A DNA stretch of 64,000 bases, from the NCBI RefSeq assembly GCF_004011695.2, contig NC_082406.1, forward strand, positions 1,240,001 through 1,304,000, in the 5' to 3' direction. The notes beneath the pieces are model-generated. The model ran no database searches. It was not told the DNA's origin and saw nothing but the letters and a program-made list of their open reading frames with translations. This DNA comes from Ascochyta rabiei (lineage: Eukaryota; Ascomycota; Dothideomycetes; Pleosporales; Didymellaceae). Made by a program: the position numbers and the translations under genes. Positions 47,150-59,110 of this stretch are shown one piece after another; position 1 is the stretch's first letter; each line of letters starts with the position of its first letter.

Positions 47150-48460
47150 CGTAAGATCTAGGGTATATAACCTTATAGATTTTAACGCTTATCTATTAAT
47201 AGATAGTACTATTTTAGACAATAGAGCTGCTACGCACCTAGTTAACAGCGCTAATTAGCTAGTACCTAGATCTTTCTGCCCTGCTAGGCCTACTAACATA
47301 GTAGAAGTAGGTACCTAGGCGCTCCCTATATCTAGATAAGAAGCTTACTTATTTAAGAACGCTCTATACAGAAAGCGCAGCCTATACACTAAGGACCTAC
47401 TCCTTTAGAATATTATAGTTATAGAAGGATTCTATGTTAATATAATCTTAGAAGCTTACCTCTAAGAGAAAGGAGTCTAGTACCTAGGTCTAGACAGCTC
47501 TCTTTGTATAGGATATATTAAAGATCTTAATAGAAGCGTTGTATGTGCTACTCTTAAGCGCGCTTATAACCTTACTTTCCTTAAATATAAGCTACTTTCT
47601 CTCTATCTTCCTATCCTTAACGTAGTAACAACAAAGCAATCCTATAAATCTTACCTACGCAGCTTGCCTAAATAGCTGTAGCACGCCTAAGCTGGTTATC
47701 TAGGCCTAGAGGCTCTTTAAGCGCTGGTAACAAAGGCGCGCAGCGTGCGTATTAACAGGACGCTCTAAAAAGATTATAAGATTTACTTAACAACCTACGC
47801 TAAGCAAGTAATATTACAGAGAAAGAGAGAGAGACTAGCATAACTATTTTAGAGAGTTAGCTAGGACCTGTTTAATATGCTTTTAGGCAGAGGAGGCAAA
47901 TTATAGACGCTTGTAATTAAGAAGTACTATAGTAGGAAGCTCTTTATATTTACTTTATAAGGTAAAACGTAACTAGAGATCTTATAGGTTCTTATAAACT
48001 TTATAAGCTAGGTATATACCTAGTATAAGCTATAAATCTATAAAATTAGCTAAGATAATAATATAGTAACACTTCTATAGAAAGGGAGCTTAGCATATAA
48101 GCGCTAGGCGCTTAATTAGGGAATAGATATAGATCTCTCTCCTCTATACACACATAAGCCGAATAGAGGAGCAGAAAGAGCTAGTTAAGAGATAATTACA
48201 AAATCTATTAAGATAAGGAGTGGGGCAAATCTACTCTAGAAGCTCTAGCTAGAGATTGTTATAGCGGCGGCATAGCTCTATAACATAAGCCTATTACACG
48301 CATATAAGCTACAGAGCCTAAATAAGAAGCTTAATCTCTAGTTTACTTAGTATTTCTAATAGTATAAGCTAGAGCAGGTAAGAGTAGCAACAGCAGATCT
48401 AAGACCTAATTAGAGCGGGATTTACGCCTACGGCTGCCGAGCCTACCTCTTAAACAAGGA
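47150..48460 (+). pseudogene. Copia protease and integrase relic
   Basis: The protease site reads LDNRAATHLVNS at 47215-47252 (D-x-G-A-T-H in the family, Gly-to-Arg by GGA-to-AGA). A GAG-pre-integrase-like segment LQHA(stop)AGYLGLEAL (47665-47720) keeps the His-x-Arg-x-Gly-His spacing imperfectly. The integrase core follows to about 48450. Stops make it inactive. Confidence 0.75.
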
Positions 48461-49559
48461 ATAAGCAGCTAGGCGTAATTAGAGGGGCTTTAAAGTTACT
48501 CTAAGGGGGCATATCAGCTACCTTGTAGGGTACTAAGCATCTAACATCTATTAGATATAGGTCCCTATAATTAACTAGGTTATAACAACACGCAACGTAA
48601 CCTTTAATAAGGAGCTCTTTTATAATAGAGCAGATAAATCTACTACTATAAGCGCTGAAGAAGTAGAGGCAGTAGTAGAAATCCTCTATGAACCTGGCGA
48701 GATTACAAACGCAGGAGAAGCAATTAAGCTCCCTAACAGAGACCTAACGCTCGGCGAGTCCTCTAAGCATCAGCTCGGGGGTGACACTTGGGAGCAATCT
48801 TAATTGCTAGATGGCTAGTCTAGTAACGAAGGAGCTCCTAAGACAGAGACTGTACGCGCGGCAAGCTTGGCCAGCAAGCTGCTAGAGATCCGTGCAGAAC
48901 GACACTAAGAAACAGGCCTCCCATCCCCTAACTTAACGCCTGAGCTAGAGCTACTGGCCTTAGGCAGGGAAGCTCCTAAAGAGGAGAATCTAACTAACGG
49001 CTTACAGGAAGTACACTTACCTAATTAGGAAGAGAGCACGCTAGTAGATAACAAGGATCTTAAGGAAGAAGATCTACTAAGACCTGCATTACTAATTGTT
49101 CTAATACCTTCTTAAAGGACAATAGGAGTAGATAAGGCAGTAACAAGACGCTTGTATTAACAGAGAGTCTAAGGTCTAGCTATAAGGCGGAGCTGCTAGA
49201 TAGATAACCGCGAGCGCAATAAATCTGCTAATAATTATAAGGATAGAGTAGGACAGTACTTAGTAATAAGCTCTATAAGAAAGTACAGGTACTCCTAGCT
49301 TATCTACCTACTATTTAAACATGCAAACAAATATAGTATAAGTAGAAGAGAGCTTATTACTATCTACGCGGTGTTTACAGCGTCTATCTTAAAGAAGGAA
49401 AAAATTCCTTTAGAGCAGCGCACGTACCGTAACGAGCTCCCACCTTTGCTAAAGAAATAGAAGGATCTCGCCTACTACCTACTAGGAGCTCTATTTTGCT
49501 AGGCTTATAAGAAAGAGATAGCCACACTTATAGAAAAGAGAACCTAGAAAGAAATAGAC

Positions 49560-50330
49560 TAAGCGAGCGCCTTAGCTAGGCCTCTGCTGCTTAAATAGGT
49601 CTTTACATATAACCTAGATTAAGATAGTTACTTTCTTAAATATAAGGTAAGGATCTGTGTACGCAGAGATCTACAGGCTAAGGATTTAATTATCTTAACC
49701 TACGCTACAACGCTTGCCTCTAGGTCTTTTCGCACTATAGTGGCGATAGCTGCCTAGTTTAACCTAGAGCTCTATTAGTATGACGTCGCAGGCGCGTTTC
49801 TTAACGCGAGCCGCCAGGACTAACCCTAAGTGCTCTGCGAGCTGCTAGATAGCTTTACAAAACCTAAGAAGGTAGTTCTACTTCTACAGGCTCTATATAG
49901 GTTTCGTAATTTGCTAGTTCTATAGTATAAAGAGCTCTTAGCCACTCTCTAGAAGCTTAGCCTAATTGCGTTAAAAGAGGAACCTTACTTGTTCTATAAT
50001 GCTAAACGCTAGATAGTGCTACTGTTCTATATAGACGATATTCTGCTAGCCTATTATAAGGATAATTAAGCTGCTGCAAAGCATCTTATAAGCTTATTAA
50101 TGGCTAAATACTAGATAGAAGACTATAGAGCTGCTGAATAGTTTCTAGAAGTGCGTATTATCTGCGACAGAACTGCTAGAACTATTATACTCGCGCACGA
50201 CGCCTATATTAACAAGCTTGCTACTAAATTTAGAGTAGTAGAGAAGGGATCCTTTCTAACAGTCCCCTTTCTAATAGAAGAGCTACTTAAGCATAACAGG
50301 TAAGCTTTAAAGTAAGAAGTTAAAGCGTTT
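49560..50330 (+). pseudogene. Copia reverse transcriptase (RVT_2 type)
   Basis: It reads FRTIVAIAA then YDVAGAFLNASRQD (49778-49820), LQALYRFRN (LKALYGLKQ in the family) and the catalytic FYIDDILLAYY (50025-50060) with both Asp intact. It continues AYINKLATKF near 50200. Confidence 0.95.
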
Positions 50331-50459
50331 TAAGAGTAGGTAGAATCTATCCTCTATATAGTAATTATAATCTAACTAGATATAGCATATACCGCCTCTT
50401 AGCTGTTCTATTATCTTATAAATCTAGAAGCTACTTACTTTAAGGCAGCAGCTTAGGTT

Positions 50460-51010
50460 ATAGCTTACCTCTATTAAACAAAGCACCTAGGGATACGGTA
50501 CGGAGCTTACTAAGGCAGCTAATTGCTTATCTGTAGGGACGCGTTATTTACTAACAATTAGGAGACTAGATGCTCTTCTTAGGGGTATATTGTGCAGCTC
50601 TTTAGTAGTCTAATTATCTAGAAAGCAGCACGTTAATTAACAGTAACAACTTCGACTACTAAAGCTAAGTTGTTAGCGTTAGAGTATGTAGCTAAGGAAG
50701 CAGCAGCTCTTAAACGGTTTCTACAGGAACTTTAGCTGGACTTAGGGGTACTGTAGGAGATTTTCTGTAACAACTAACAAATAATCTAATTAGTAGTAGA
50801 AGAGAGCAAGCAGCTTACTACTTGGCTGCGCTATATAGATATCTAGAATATATAGTTAAAATAAGAGTACGCTAGGGGAAATCTCTAGGTAACGTACCTT
50901 AAAACGAGCAAGATACCAGCCAACAGTCTTATAAAAGCGCTTCCTAGACAGGCTTACGAGCGCTTTGTCTTACACCTAAACCTGTTTAGCATTAATTATA
51001 TAGAAAAAGA
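50460..51010 (+). pseudogene. Copia RNase H
   Basis: Contains TKHLGIRYGAY, ICRDALFTNN, SLIIWKAAR and TTKAKLLALEYVAKEAA (50490-50710), the copia RNase H. It ends near ARQAYERFVLHLNLF (50945-50990). Confidence 0.85.
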
Positions 51011-51029
51011 GCAGGTTAAGAGAGAGGTA

Positions 51030-51854
51030 GAAGATTGTGGTATTGCTAGGGAGGATAACCCCCTCCCTAAATAGGCAAAAGAGCACCTGTAACTACTAGT
51101 AGCAGCTCTTTTAAGCGCTTAACTAACAGCTATAGGGCTTAGCAAATTCTTTAAACTATGTATAGGGAGGACAGCCCCCTCCCTATAGGTATCTAGCAGC
51201 TCTAAAACCTAACCTAACTAAGAAGGGTACTTAGAAGAAGTACCTATCCTTAATTAGGCCCTTTACTACGCAGAGAGCGCAGCACAGATTAGTTGCCTGC
51301 TATAAGCTTGTTAGCTAATAAAAAATAACAAGTTATAATTGCTTACAGAAGTTGTTACTCTACCTAAGCAAACAAGCTTATTAACTAGCTTAATCCTAAA
51401 GGGCTTAAGGCGGATGTTACTAAATAAGCTGTTAGACTACTATTTATAAGCGCTATTTAAACAAAACCTATAAGAGGCGGCACAAATACCCTTAGGCGCA
51501 ACGCCAGCAGCACCTTCCCTGCCTACTAACACGATTAACGCATATAGGCACTGAACTGTTTACTATAAGCGCGTTAACACAGCGCTTGCAGGGAATGATC
51601 CTGCGAGCGCCCTGCAACAGGTTGCGAGCTGGTAGGGGGGGCGCGGGCAGCGCGCAAGGTGGCGGCAGCGGCAGCGAGGCTGCATAGGCAGCGGCGGTAA
51701 GGGCGGCAGCAGCGGCAGTAGCAGCAGCAGCAGCAGAAGGAGCAGCTAAAGCTGCAGGCGCAGGCTCAGGCGTGGTTGTAGTTGTAGTTGTGGTTATGGT
51801 TGTAGTTGTGGGTGTAGGCACAGGCGCAGCAGAGCCGCTAGCGGCACAGGCAGC
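51030..51854 (-). pseudogene. Copia antisense frame: Thr/Ala/Pro-rich, then Cys cluster
   Basis: Read on - from an upstream TGA near 51858. The part 51821-51492 is fully open for 109 codons: PTPTTTTITTTTTTTTPEPA, a long poly-Ala/Pro stretch, then IPCKRCVNALIVNS, VPICVNRVS and GRCCWRCA. After one TAA the frame continues YLCRLL with stops only at TAG/TAA to about 51030. The Cys spacing is C-x2-C, C, then C-x2-C-x5-C. It lies opposite to copia pol, next to the 3' end of RNase H. The poly-Thr/Ala DNA is GC-rich and hardly touched by RIP. It may be an accessory gene of the element. Function is unknown. Confidence 0.55.
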
Positions 51855-51890
51855 AGCTCAGGCGGCAGTAGCAGCAGCAGTGCGCGTAAG
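51590..51890. repeat. GC-rich low-complexity patch inside copia
   Basis: GGCAGC/GCAGCA runs, then GTAGTTGTGGTT-type repeats, with intact CpA and TpG sites amid RIP-mutated DNA. It encodes the Thr/Ala/Pro tract on -. Confidence 0.85.
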
Positions 51891-52628
51891 GCGCTTAAAT
51901 TTAGGTTCTCTCTATAGGCTAAAGTCAGCAAAACCTCTAAAAAGAGCTAGTAAAACAAGGCTAGGAAGCTTAAACAGACGCTGTCTAAAAAAGCCTTTAA
52001 GGCTATAGAAAGTGCTAAAGCTAATAAAACTACTTAAAAGAGCTGGTAAACAAAGACAGGAAGCTTAAATAGACGCTCCCCTAAGCTATTACAACTATAG
52101 AGGAAACATAAACTTAGTAAAATAACAAAGAAGTGTATAGGGTAGGTCTAAGGAGCGTAAAACTAGCAATTAGTATACTTACAGCCATATTAATAGAGAT
52201 AGTTAAAGAAACAGAGAAAAACAAGTAGGTAAGCTAGTTATATAGATCTCTAAAACGCCTAGTAAAAGTAAGAGTAAATGCAACTTTCTCTAGGCGGCAT
52301 AACGTTACTAGCTTAATAGTAAATAGACGATTACTGGTCTATACTATCTCTCTTATCTAATAAGGTTTATAAGAAACAAGCATAGGAAAGAATACTTAGC
52401 AGCTTAGTAATAAGGAATCTACAGCTAAACAAGCGTCTACTACCTACTTTAGCCGCTTAGCAGAATAATTAGAGTTAGCAACAGGTTACAATTAAACTAA
52501 GACCACTAGAGAGCATTAAAACTACTAACTACAAGCTTAGAAATCTAGTTTAAGAATTTAAGAGCCTAATTACCTATGCAGCAGCTCTTAGAAGACAGGC
52601 GATCCTAGCTAGGATTACCTAGGGGGTG
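51891..52628. other. Copia 3' untranslated/unknown region
   Basis: No domain was recognised. It has a direct repeat of about 115 bp spacing (AAGCTTAAACAGACGC near 51966 and AAGCTTAAATAGACGC near 52061). It ends with the purine tract CTAGGGGGTG before the 3' LTR. Confidence 0.5.
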
Positions 52629-52881
52629 TGTCGCGCAGCCAAGCCTGTAGATAACTAATAGGGTGCTCCCCTATCTAATTAAGCTTACAGATTATTGTTA
52701 AGTAGCTCCTTTCTCCACAATTAACTACTAAGCTCCTAAGGGTCGCCTACAAAGCTTAAGTAAGTAAGATTACCTAATAACTAAATTTCCTTTATACTTA
52801 AGCAACACGTTACACATTAAATATATAGAAACTAATTAAATTAATTAATTACCTAAGTATAGTCCTCTAAGCTCTGTTACA
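52629..52881 (+). repeat. Copia 3' LTR
   Basis: 253 bp, TGTCGCGCAGCC ... CTGTTACA. Confidence 0.95.
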
Positions 52882-55800
52882 CAACACCTTACTAGAACGC
52901 CTAGATAGGTAAAGACACAGAGTACTACTCTAACAACAACTAGTAGAAGATAGACTACCTACTAGACATATTAGAATAAAAGTTTAGCTAAACTAGTGTA
53001 AAGGTAACACGTAAAGAAGAATACATAGCTTAACAATACTAGAAGCATAACAATAAAGAAGCCTACTACTAAATATATTAAGAACTTGTTAGTCCTATAG
53101 AAGGACCTAAAATTACAGAAATAACACTAGATCTCTAACAGCTTGTTTACTAGTTTAGAAAAGAATTAACAATAGTAAACAATTTACTAATAATCTAGAA
53201 GAAGCTAAAGACTAGCTTTAGTATAAGTAAGAAACATAGCTTAGCCTAGAACGTATGTAGAAGTAGAAAGAAGCACTACTAATAATTAGCCTATAACTAT
53301 AGTATATTCTAGACTACTAAAACCTAAAATATAGAAACCTTATATAGATCGTATATACTAAAGATAAATATATAACCTACTATAATAAGAAGCTTAGTAT
53401 AGGATAGTTTTTAGTATAATAAGGCTTCTTATATAACTAATAGTACTAGTGCTATAATAACCTATGTAAACTTTATCTTATTAAGAAACGCTCGAAAGCA
53501 TACTCTTCTAGAGTAGATAACCTATAGGCTATAATATAAATACAGCTAGTAGTTAATAGAAGATACTACAACACATACTAGTAGAACTACCTTAACACAG
53601 ATTATAAGAAGTATTGCCGTACTAAGGAGTTTAAAGGGTTTAGTAAAGAGGGGACTTTTTTAGGTTAGCGCCTATAAGCCCTAGGGATTAATCTATTAAT
53701 AACATTAAGAACTATTACCTTATTAAGCTACCTATTAAACTAAATAGAGTAGCCTTAACAGTACTCTTAGACTTAGGAGTATAAGTAAGTTATATATCTA
53801 AAATAGTAATATAGTAAGCTAGACTTAGCTTATATTATAAGAAGAACACTTACTTACTCTAAGTAGCTAATAGAGAATTTATACTAGATAAACTACTAAT
53901 TATATTTAAAGTAATAGTAGCACCTCTATAGATATAGAGGCACTATAAGGACATAAGCCTAGATATCTTTATAAAGGCCACATATAATATTATACTAGAA
54001 CTTTCCTAGTTATAAAAGTATAACCTAAAGATAGACTAGGTATAAAAAAGACTTTTAATAGAAGGATGTAAATATAGTACTAATATATCTACACCTACAC
54101 AGCGTATACAGCAGCTAGTAGATAAGAAGAAGATTAATAATATCGCTTTAACATATAAGATGTGCTAAGATAGAGTAGTTAACTCTGCAGATACTAAACA
54201 GCCTACAGATTACAAAGTAAGAGTTTAGAAGAAGAGGAGTGCACCTTCTACTATCTCTAATATTTGTAGACAGTATATAGAGATATTTAGAGAAGAGCTT
54301 ACAGTAAAAGCCCTACTTAAGTATAAACCCTAAGATTATAAGATTAAGCTCTACGAAGGAAGAACACTAACTTTTAGGCTGTTATGTTAGTTAATAGAAA
54401 AGGAACTTAAAGTACTTTACAAGTATATTAAGAAGAACCTTAAGAAGGGATTTATTAGAAGATTAGAATTACCTGCAGGGTACCTAATTATTTTCGTTCT
54501 TTAGAAGGATAGTAAGTTGTAACCTTACATTAACAATAGGAAGCTTAATAGAATTACTATTTAGAACTGCTACCTGCTTCTAAATATTACAGAGTTGTAG
54601 GACTAGCTAGTAGGAGCTTAGTACTTTACTGCGTTAAACCTATTAGGCACGTACAACCTTATATACATAAAGAAAGAAGAAGAATAGAAAATAGTATTTA
54701 GGACGTAATATAGACTCTATAAGTACCTAGTTATGCTATTTAGTCTAATAAACGCACTAGTAACGTGCTAGAAGTTAATTAATAACGTCCTAAGAGCACA
54801 CCTTAACAGAACTGTAGTAGCGTACCTAGACAATATCCTAGTATATTTAAAGACACTAGAGGAGCACAAATAACATGTTACAGAAGTACTAGGATGCCTA
54901 AGGTAGGTAGATCTATAGCTTAAACCTAAAAAGTGTAATTAGTATAAGAAGGAAGTTAAATACCTAGGGTATATTGTAGGATAACACAGGGTAAAGATTA
55001 GTCTAATAAAGGTAGAAGTAGTTAAGACTTAGCAGACTCTAAAAATAGTTAAATAGATCTAGGAATTCTTAGGATTTGTTAACTTTAACTAACACTTTAT
55101 TAAGGACTACTCTAAGATAATAATCCTGCTAATAAAGCTTACGCAGAAGGATACACTATTTAAGTAGGGATAGGAACAGAATAATACGTTTAAGGCACTT
55201 AAGTAAGCCTATATTACACCCTCTATATTTATTATATTTTGTAGTAGCAAACTAATATATATAGAGACTAATACCTTAGATCTTATATTAGGCGTATATA
55301 TTATATAAAAAAGAATAGACTATAGTACTCTATTACCTACTACTTATTTAAGTTCTTAGGACCTAAAGAACGCTATAATGTGTATAACAAAGAATTACTT
55401 ATAATTATATTAGCCCTAGAACATTAGTAACAATATATAGAAAGCTATTTAGAAATTACTATCTACACTAACTATAAGAACCTAGTATACTTTACTACTA
55501 CTAAGGTCTTAAATTAATAATATGTATGTTAGTCTAAGATACTTAGGTAATATAAATTTAAGATATTATATACGCTAGGCAAGGCCAATAGTAGAGCTAA
55601 CACACTTAGCTAACAACATAACCTTACTAGAGAAAAAACAATTACCTAGTTCGCAGTGCTAGAAATTAATAATAATAGGTTACTTAGACTATTGTAGTAA
55701 CTAAACAATATAATACAAATTAAAAGCAAATAGCGCATTATATTAGACGTACTAGAGGAACTTTAGGATAAGATTATAGCTACTTACTACAATAACCTAC

Positions 55801-56633
55801 TATATAGACACCCTAGAATTACATATATAATAGAACTAATTAAGTAATACTATAAGTTTAGTAATACAAAAGATAAGTTACTAAATACGTTAAAACTATA
55901 TTAACTATTAGTAAAATAAACACAGTATATACGCGAAATACAGAGAAATATAGGTAATAGAGCTATTAACAGTACTATAGACAAACATTATAATAGACTT
56001 GATTACAAAGCTGCCTATCTTAAGAGACCTAGTAACTAGATACAACTACGACTTAATCTTTGTTATAGTTAACAGATTTACTTAGTACACTAAGATAATA
56101 CTATTTTAATATAGTTATACTATAGAGTTACTTATATAAGTGTTTCTAAATTAATTAATAAGGTATTATAGCATACTAGAATTAATTATTAGTAATTAAG
56201 ATAAGCTTTTTACGTTAAACTACTAGACTACGCTCTTAGCAGCTATTAGTACTAAGAAGAAGCTTTTAACAGCCTATTATCTACAGATAGATAGATAGAT
56301 AGAGAGAATAAATTAGATAATAGAAACATACCTACAGATATACAGTAACTAGTAGTAAGATAACTAGGTTTTACTGTTACCTATAGCATAAATTACATAC
56401 AACAACAAATTGTTAGAAGTAATAGAAGAATTACTGTTTTCCTAAATTACAGGATATAGCTAAATCTCTTTACTAGAAGTCTAGACATGCTAATTTAGAC
56501 TAAATTAGCTATATTTTTAGTAGTAAGACTAAAGGAAGTACATAAAAAAGCACTAGAAGACATTAGTAAGGCTTAAGAACAAGCACTCTTATATGTTAAC
56601 TAGAAAAGAAAAACAGCACCTTAGCTAAAAGAG
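52882..56633 (+). pseudogene. A2 Pol relic (protease through integrase)
   Basis: Collinear with A1 7080-10677. RT: LEKELKVLYKYIKKNLKKGF-like sequence near 54390-54450 and YLDNILVYLK at 54823-54852. RNase H lies near 55250-55500, the integrase finger near 55800-55920 and the core to 56633. It is very heavily mutated. Confidence 0.9.
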
Positions 56634-56782
56634 TGTTATGGACTAACCTTAGGGTAGGATATAATAAGAGTCAATATAGTATTATATCTCTTAAGGAGGT
56701 AACACGTTGCGTAACCTTCTAATATGTCTGTAGGGCACGTAACCGTCCTGTCTCGCTTAAGGCTTAGACAAAGCCTATAACA
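56634..56782 (-). repeat. Solo LTR of gypsy E in A2
   Basis: 149 bp, reverse orientation (TGTTATGGACTAACC ... AAGCCTATAACA), with perfect AAGAG duplications on both sides (56629-56633, 56783-56787). It lacks 6 bp near its right end relative to the 155-bp LTRs. It is the scar of an E insertion lost by LTR-LTR recombination. Confidence 0.95.
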
Positions 56783-57200
56783 AAGAGGGAGATAAAGTCT
56801 ATCTTCTTATAAAAAACCTTTGCACACAAAGACTAATAAAAAAACTAGACCACATTAAAGTAAGACTCTTTTTTATTTCTAAGCAGATAAGCCTAGTTAA
56901 CTATAGACTTAATCTGCTAAAGAATGTAAAGATCTATCTAGTATTCTATATATTGCTATTAGAACTAGCTAACCCTAGAACGCCTACCTAGGAGAACTTC
57001 TATTAATAAGCTAACAGTAAAGATAAATAGGAAGTTAAAGAAATAGTAATATATAATGGAAATAGCAACTACTAAAGGTATCTAGTTAAATATTTAGAAT
57101 ACCTAGACTTAGAAAAAATATAGAAACTACCTATATACCTTATAAGCTACTACTAATTAGTATAAAAGTACTATAATTTGCTATAGACTCTTTAATTAAG
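56783..57200 (+). pseudogene. A2 integrase C-terminus and chromodomain
   Basis: Aligns with A1 10678-11100. The chromodomain remnant RYLVKYLEYLDLEKI lies near 57078-57120 (Gly-to-Glu, Trp-to-Tyr). Confidence 0.8.
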
Positions 57201-57229
57201 CTAAGAGTACTCTAGGTAGCTAGTAAGGC

Positions 57230-57660
57230 ATATATGCTAGTAGACGCTATAAAACAGTTAGTATTAACTTCCTTAGCTAGGTCTAACTTACTAGCCTTAA
57301 CTATTCTATTTACTAAATACAACGCCTTTTACTATACGCGTTTATTTACCTATTTTAGAATTTTCTTATTATATAATAATTACGTAATTACAGTTATAAG
57401 AAGTAACTTATCTACTTCTACCTTTTTCTTCTACTCCTTATAAGTCTTATCTAATAACACCTAAGATATATTTATATATAGCTTACTAGCCTTTATACAC
57501 TTAGTATACTTTAGACCTTTTAAACTACCTAGTATAATATAGCACCTTTAGCTGCTAAAGAAATAATAATTATAAGGGACTTTAGTAGATATATTAGCTT
57601 AACAGATTTCTAATATAAGACAGATATTATAGGTATATAAGAACATCTTAACTTATAGGT
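57230..57660 (-). pseudogene. A2 antisense Cys/coiled-coil frame (relic)
   Basis: Aligns with the A1 antisense frame at 11103-11537 (complement). It has more RIP stops, and several Cys codons are changed to Tyr. Confidence 0.6.
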
Positions 57661-57747
57661 TACTAGATATAGAGGTTACAGATTATATAAAACTCTAATA
57701 GATAATTACGTAGGTATAAGGACAAACTAAAGAGAAAGGGGGGATAG

Positions 57748-58231
57748 TGTTATAATCCTATACTAGGGCACAGCACAAACATAAGTACTAGCTAACTAAG
57801 ACCCCTAACTCCGCCCTAAAGGAACGAACAGTAGAGAAGGACAGAACAGAAAGGGTTGTTATGTAACTGCTTGTTAATAAGCATAACATACATAACTACT
57901 TGTTTATAAGTATAGTATAAAATGCTTATCTATAAGCACCCTTATATATTTTATTAGACTAACTCTAGTTACTTATTAATAAGTATTATATCTCCTTAGT
58001 ATATAGTTAGTAGGAACACAACCCTTATTATTAGTGTTTAATCTTATTAATTAAGTTTATCTTTAGAATCTTAACCTTTTCTTAAACTAGACAGTCTACT
58101 CTGTACTATTTATTGCACCCTATCTTTACAAGCTTTGCTTAGTTAATAACCCTAACTAATTCACTAGTACTTATTCCTAAGAACCAATAGAATCAGTGCT
58201 TACGGTCTTTAACTAAAGTACGACTTTAACA
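57748..58231 (+). repeat. A2 3' LTR
   Basis: 484 bp, TGTTATAATCC ... CTTTAACA, preceded by AGAGAAAGGGGGGATAG. Confidence 0.95.
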
Positions 58232-58440
58232 CTTAAGTAATAATAAAACTCTTTCTGTCTACAGCTTTAATAATTTAGAAGCCTTAGATAATGATTCCTA
58301 GCAACATTCTAGTAGATCTAACCACAATTATAACATTAACTCCTCTAGATCTAACAACACTAGCTTAGCTTTTACTAGCTATAGTAATAACAACAATCAC
58401 TATAAGTAAGCGCCTACTTAAGATAACTTCTATCTAGTTA
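58232..58440 (+). pseudogene. Unknown coding relic, part 2
   Basis: Continues the frame broken at 29489 after dropping one CTTAA copy: SNNKTLSVYSFNNLEALDND, a TAG, then HSSRSNHNYNINSS and TSYSNNNNHYK before a stop. It is Asn/Ser-rich. Product unrecognised. Confidence 0.45.
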
Positions 58441-59110
58441 GTCTATACCTACAATAAACCTATAGCTTTAGTAGGTTCTTACACTCTTAATCTACTATAA
58501 TATAGCTAGTCCTGTATTAAAATAAGTAACAGGTTACCTAATACCCCTCTACTAAACAGTTTCTCTCTACTAAAACAGTTTTTCTCTACTAAACAATTCT
58601 CTTAACTAAACAGTTTTTTATTACTAAATAATAACTCTCTTCTATTCCCTTATATAAGCTCTAAATAAGCTAGAGGATAATTTTTAGGTTATAGGGTTTA
58701 TATAGTGGAAAAAATACTAGAGATTTTTCTTTTATATAAGGATTAGAAGAGACCTACAGAACACTATTAAAGGTATATACCTAAATTATACTCTAATTAC
58801 TAATAGGTTATTATAGAAGTTTTCTATATATACTTTTTATTTGTTTTTCTTCTACTCTTACTTAAAACCTATTAGTATTAGGCTCTTACAGCTACCTGTA
58901 TACAGACTTCAGCTTAAAAGACTTTACTATTTATAAGAAGGGGCGCATGTTAGGACATCTGCTAAGGTAAGATAGTAGCCTACTAGTATGTGTACTAGCA
59001 GGCTCTATTAACCTTAGTCGAACCTTCCTTTACTTGCCTTTACTTTTTCTTGCAGAGAGCATAGCTGCATAGGCCTTACTACTATAAGTAGGTCTCTCTC
59101 TCCGCCTTCT
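58441..59110. other. Transition from AT-rich RIP block to normal DNA
   Basis: Short direct repeats (AAACAGTTTTTCTCTACTAA, 58550-58620) in AT-rich DNA. CpA-rich, GC-normal sequence begins about 58950-59100. No gene was recognised. Confidence 0.6.

Larger units (their letters stand above)
45520..52881 (+). mobile_element. Ty1/copia element, 7.36 kb, inserted in A2
   Basis: Two 253-bp LTRs (45520-45772 and 52629-52881), flanks TAACA (45515-45519) and CAACA (52882-52886). The single difference is CpA-to-TpA and the uninserted A1 site reads GCAACACC. Domain order gag, protease, integrase, RT, RNase H (integrase before RT) is diagnostic for copia. RIP stops are frequent, but the overall GC is higher than in A2. 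An unusually long 3' region (51000-52628) holds an antisense Cys-rich frame. Confidence 0.95.
29490..58231 (+). mobile_element. Gypsy A2: Ty3/gypsy chromovirus expanded to 28.7 kb by nested insertions
   Basis: A2 LTRs (29490-29974 and 57748-58231) match the A1 LTRs, and perfect CTTAA duplications flank it (29485-29489, 58232-58236). Its own sequence lies in 29490-30957, 45413-45519, 52882-56633 and 56783-58231, together about 6.76 kb, which is close to A1 (6.63 kb). Insertions: E1 with E2 inside, a copia, and a solo E LTR. It is strongly RIP-mutated. Confidence 0.95.

Noticed and set aside
51772..52008. + strand frame beginning with poly-Val
   Set aside because: It is the complement of the ACA/ACC poly-Thr tract, and no domain follows.
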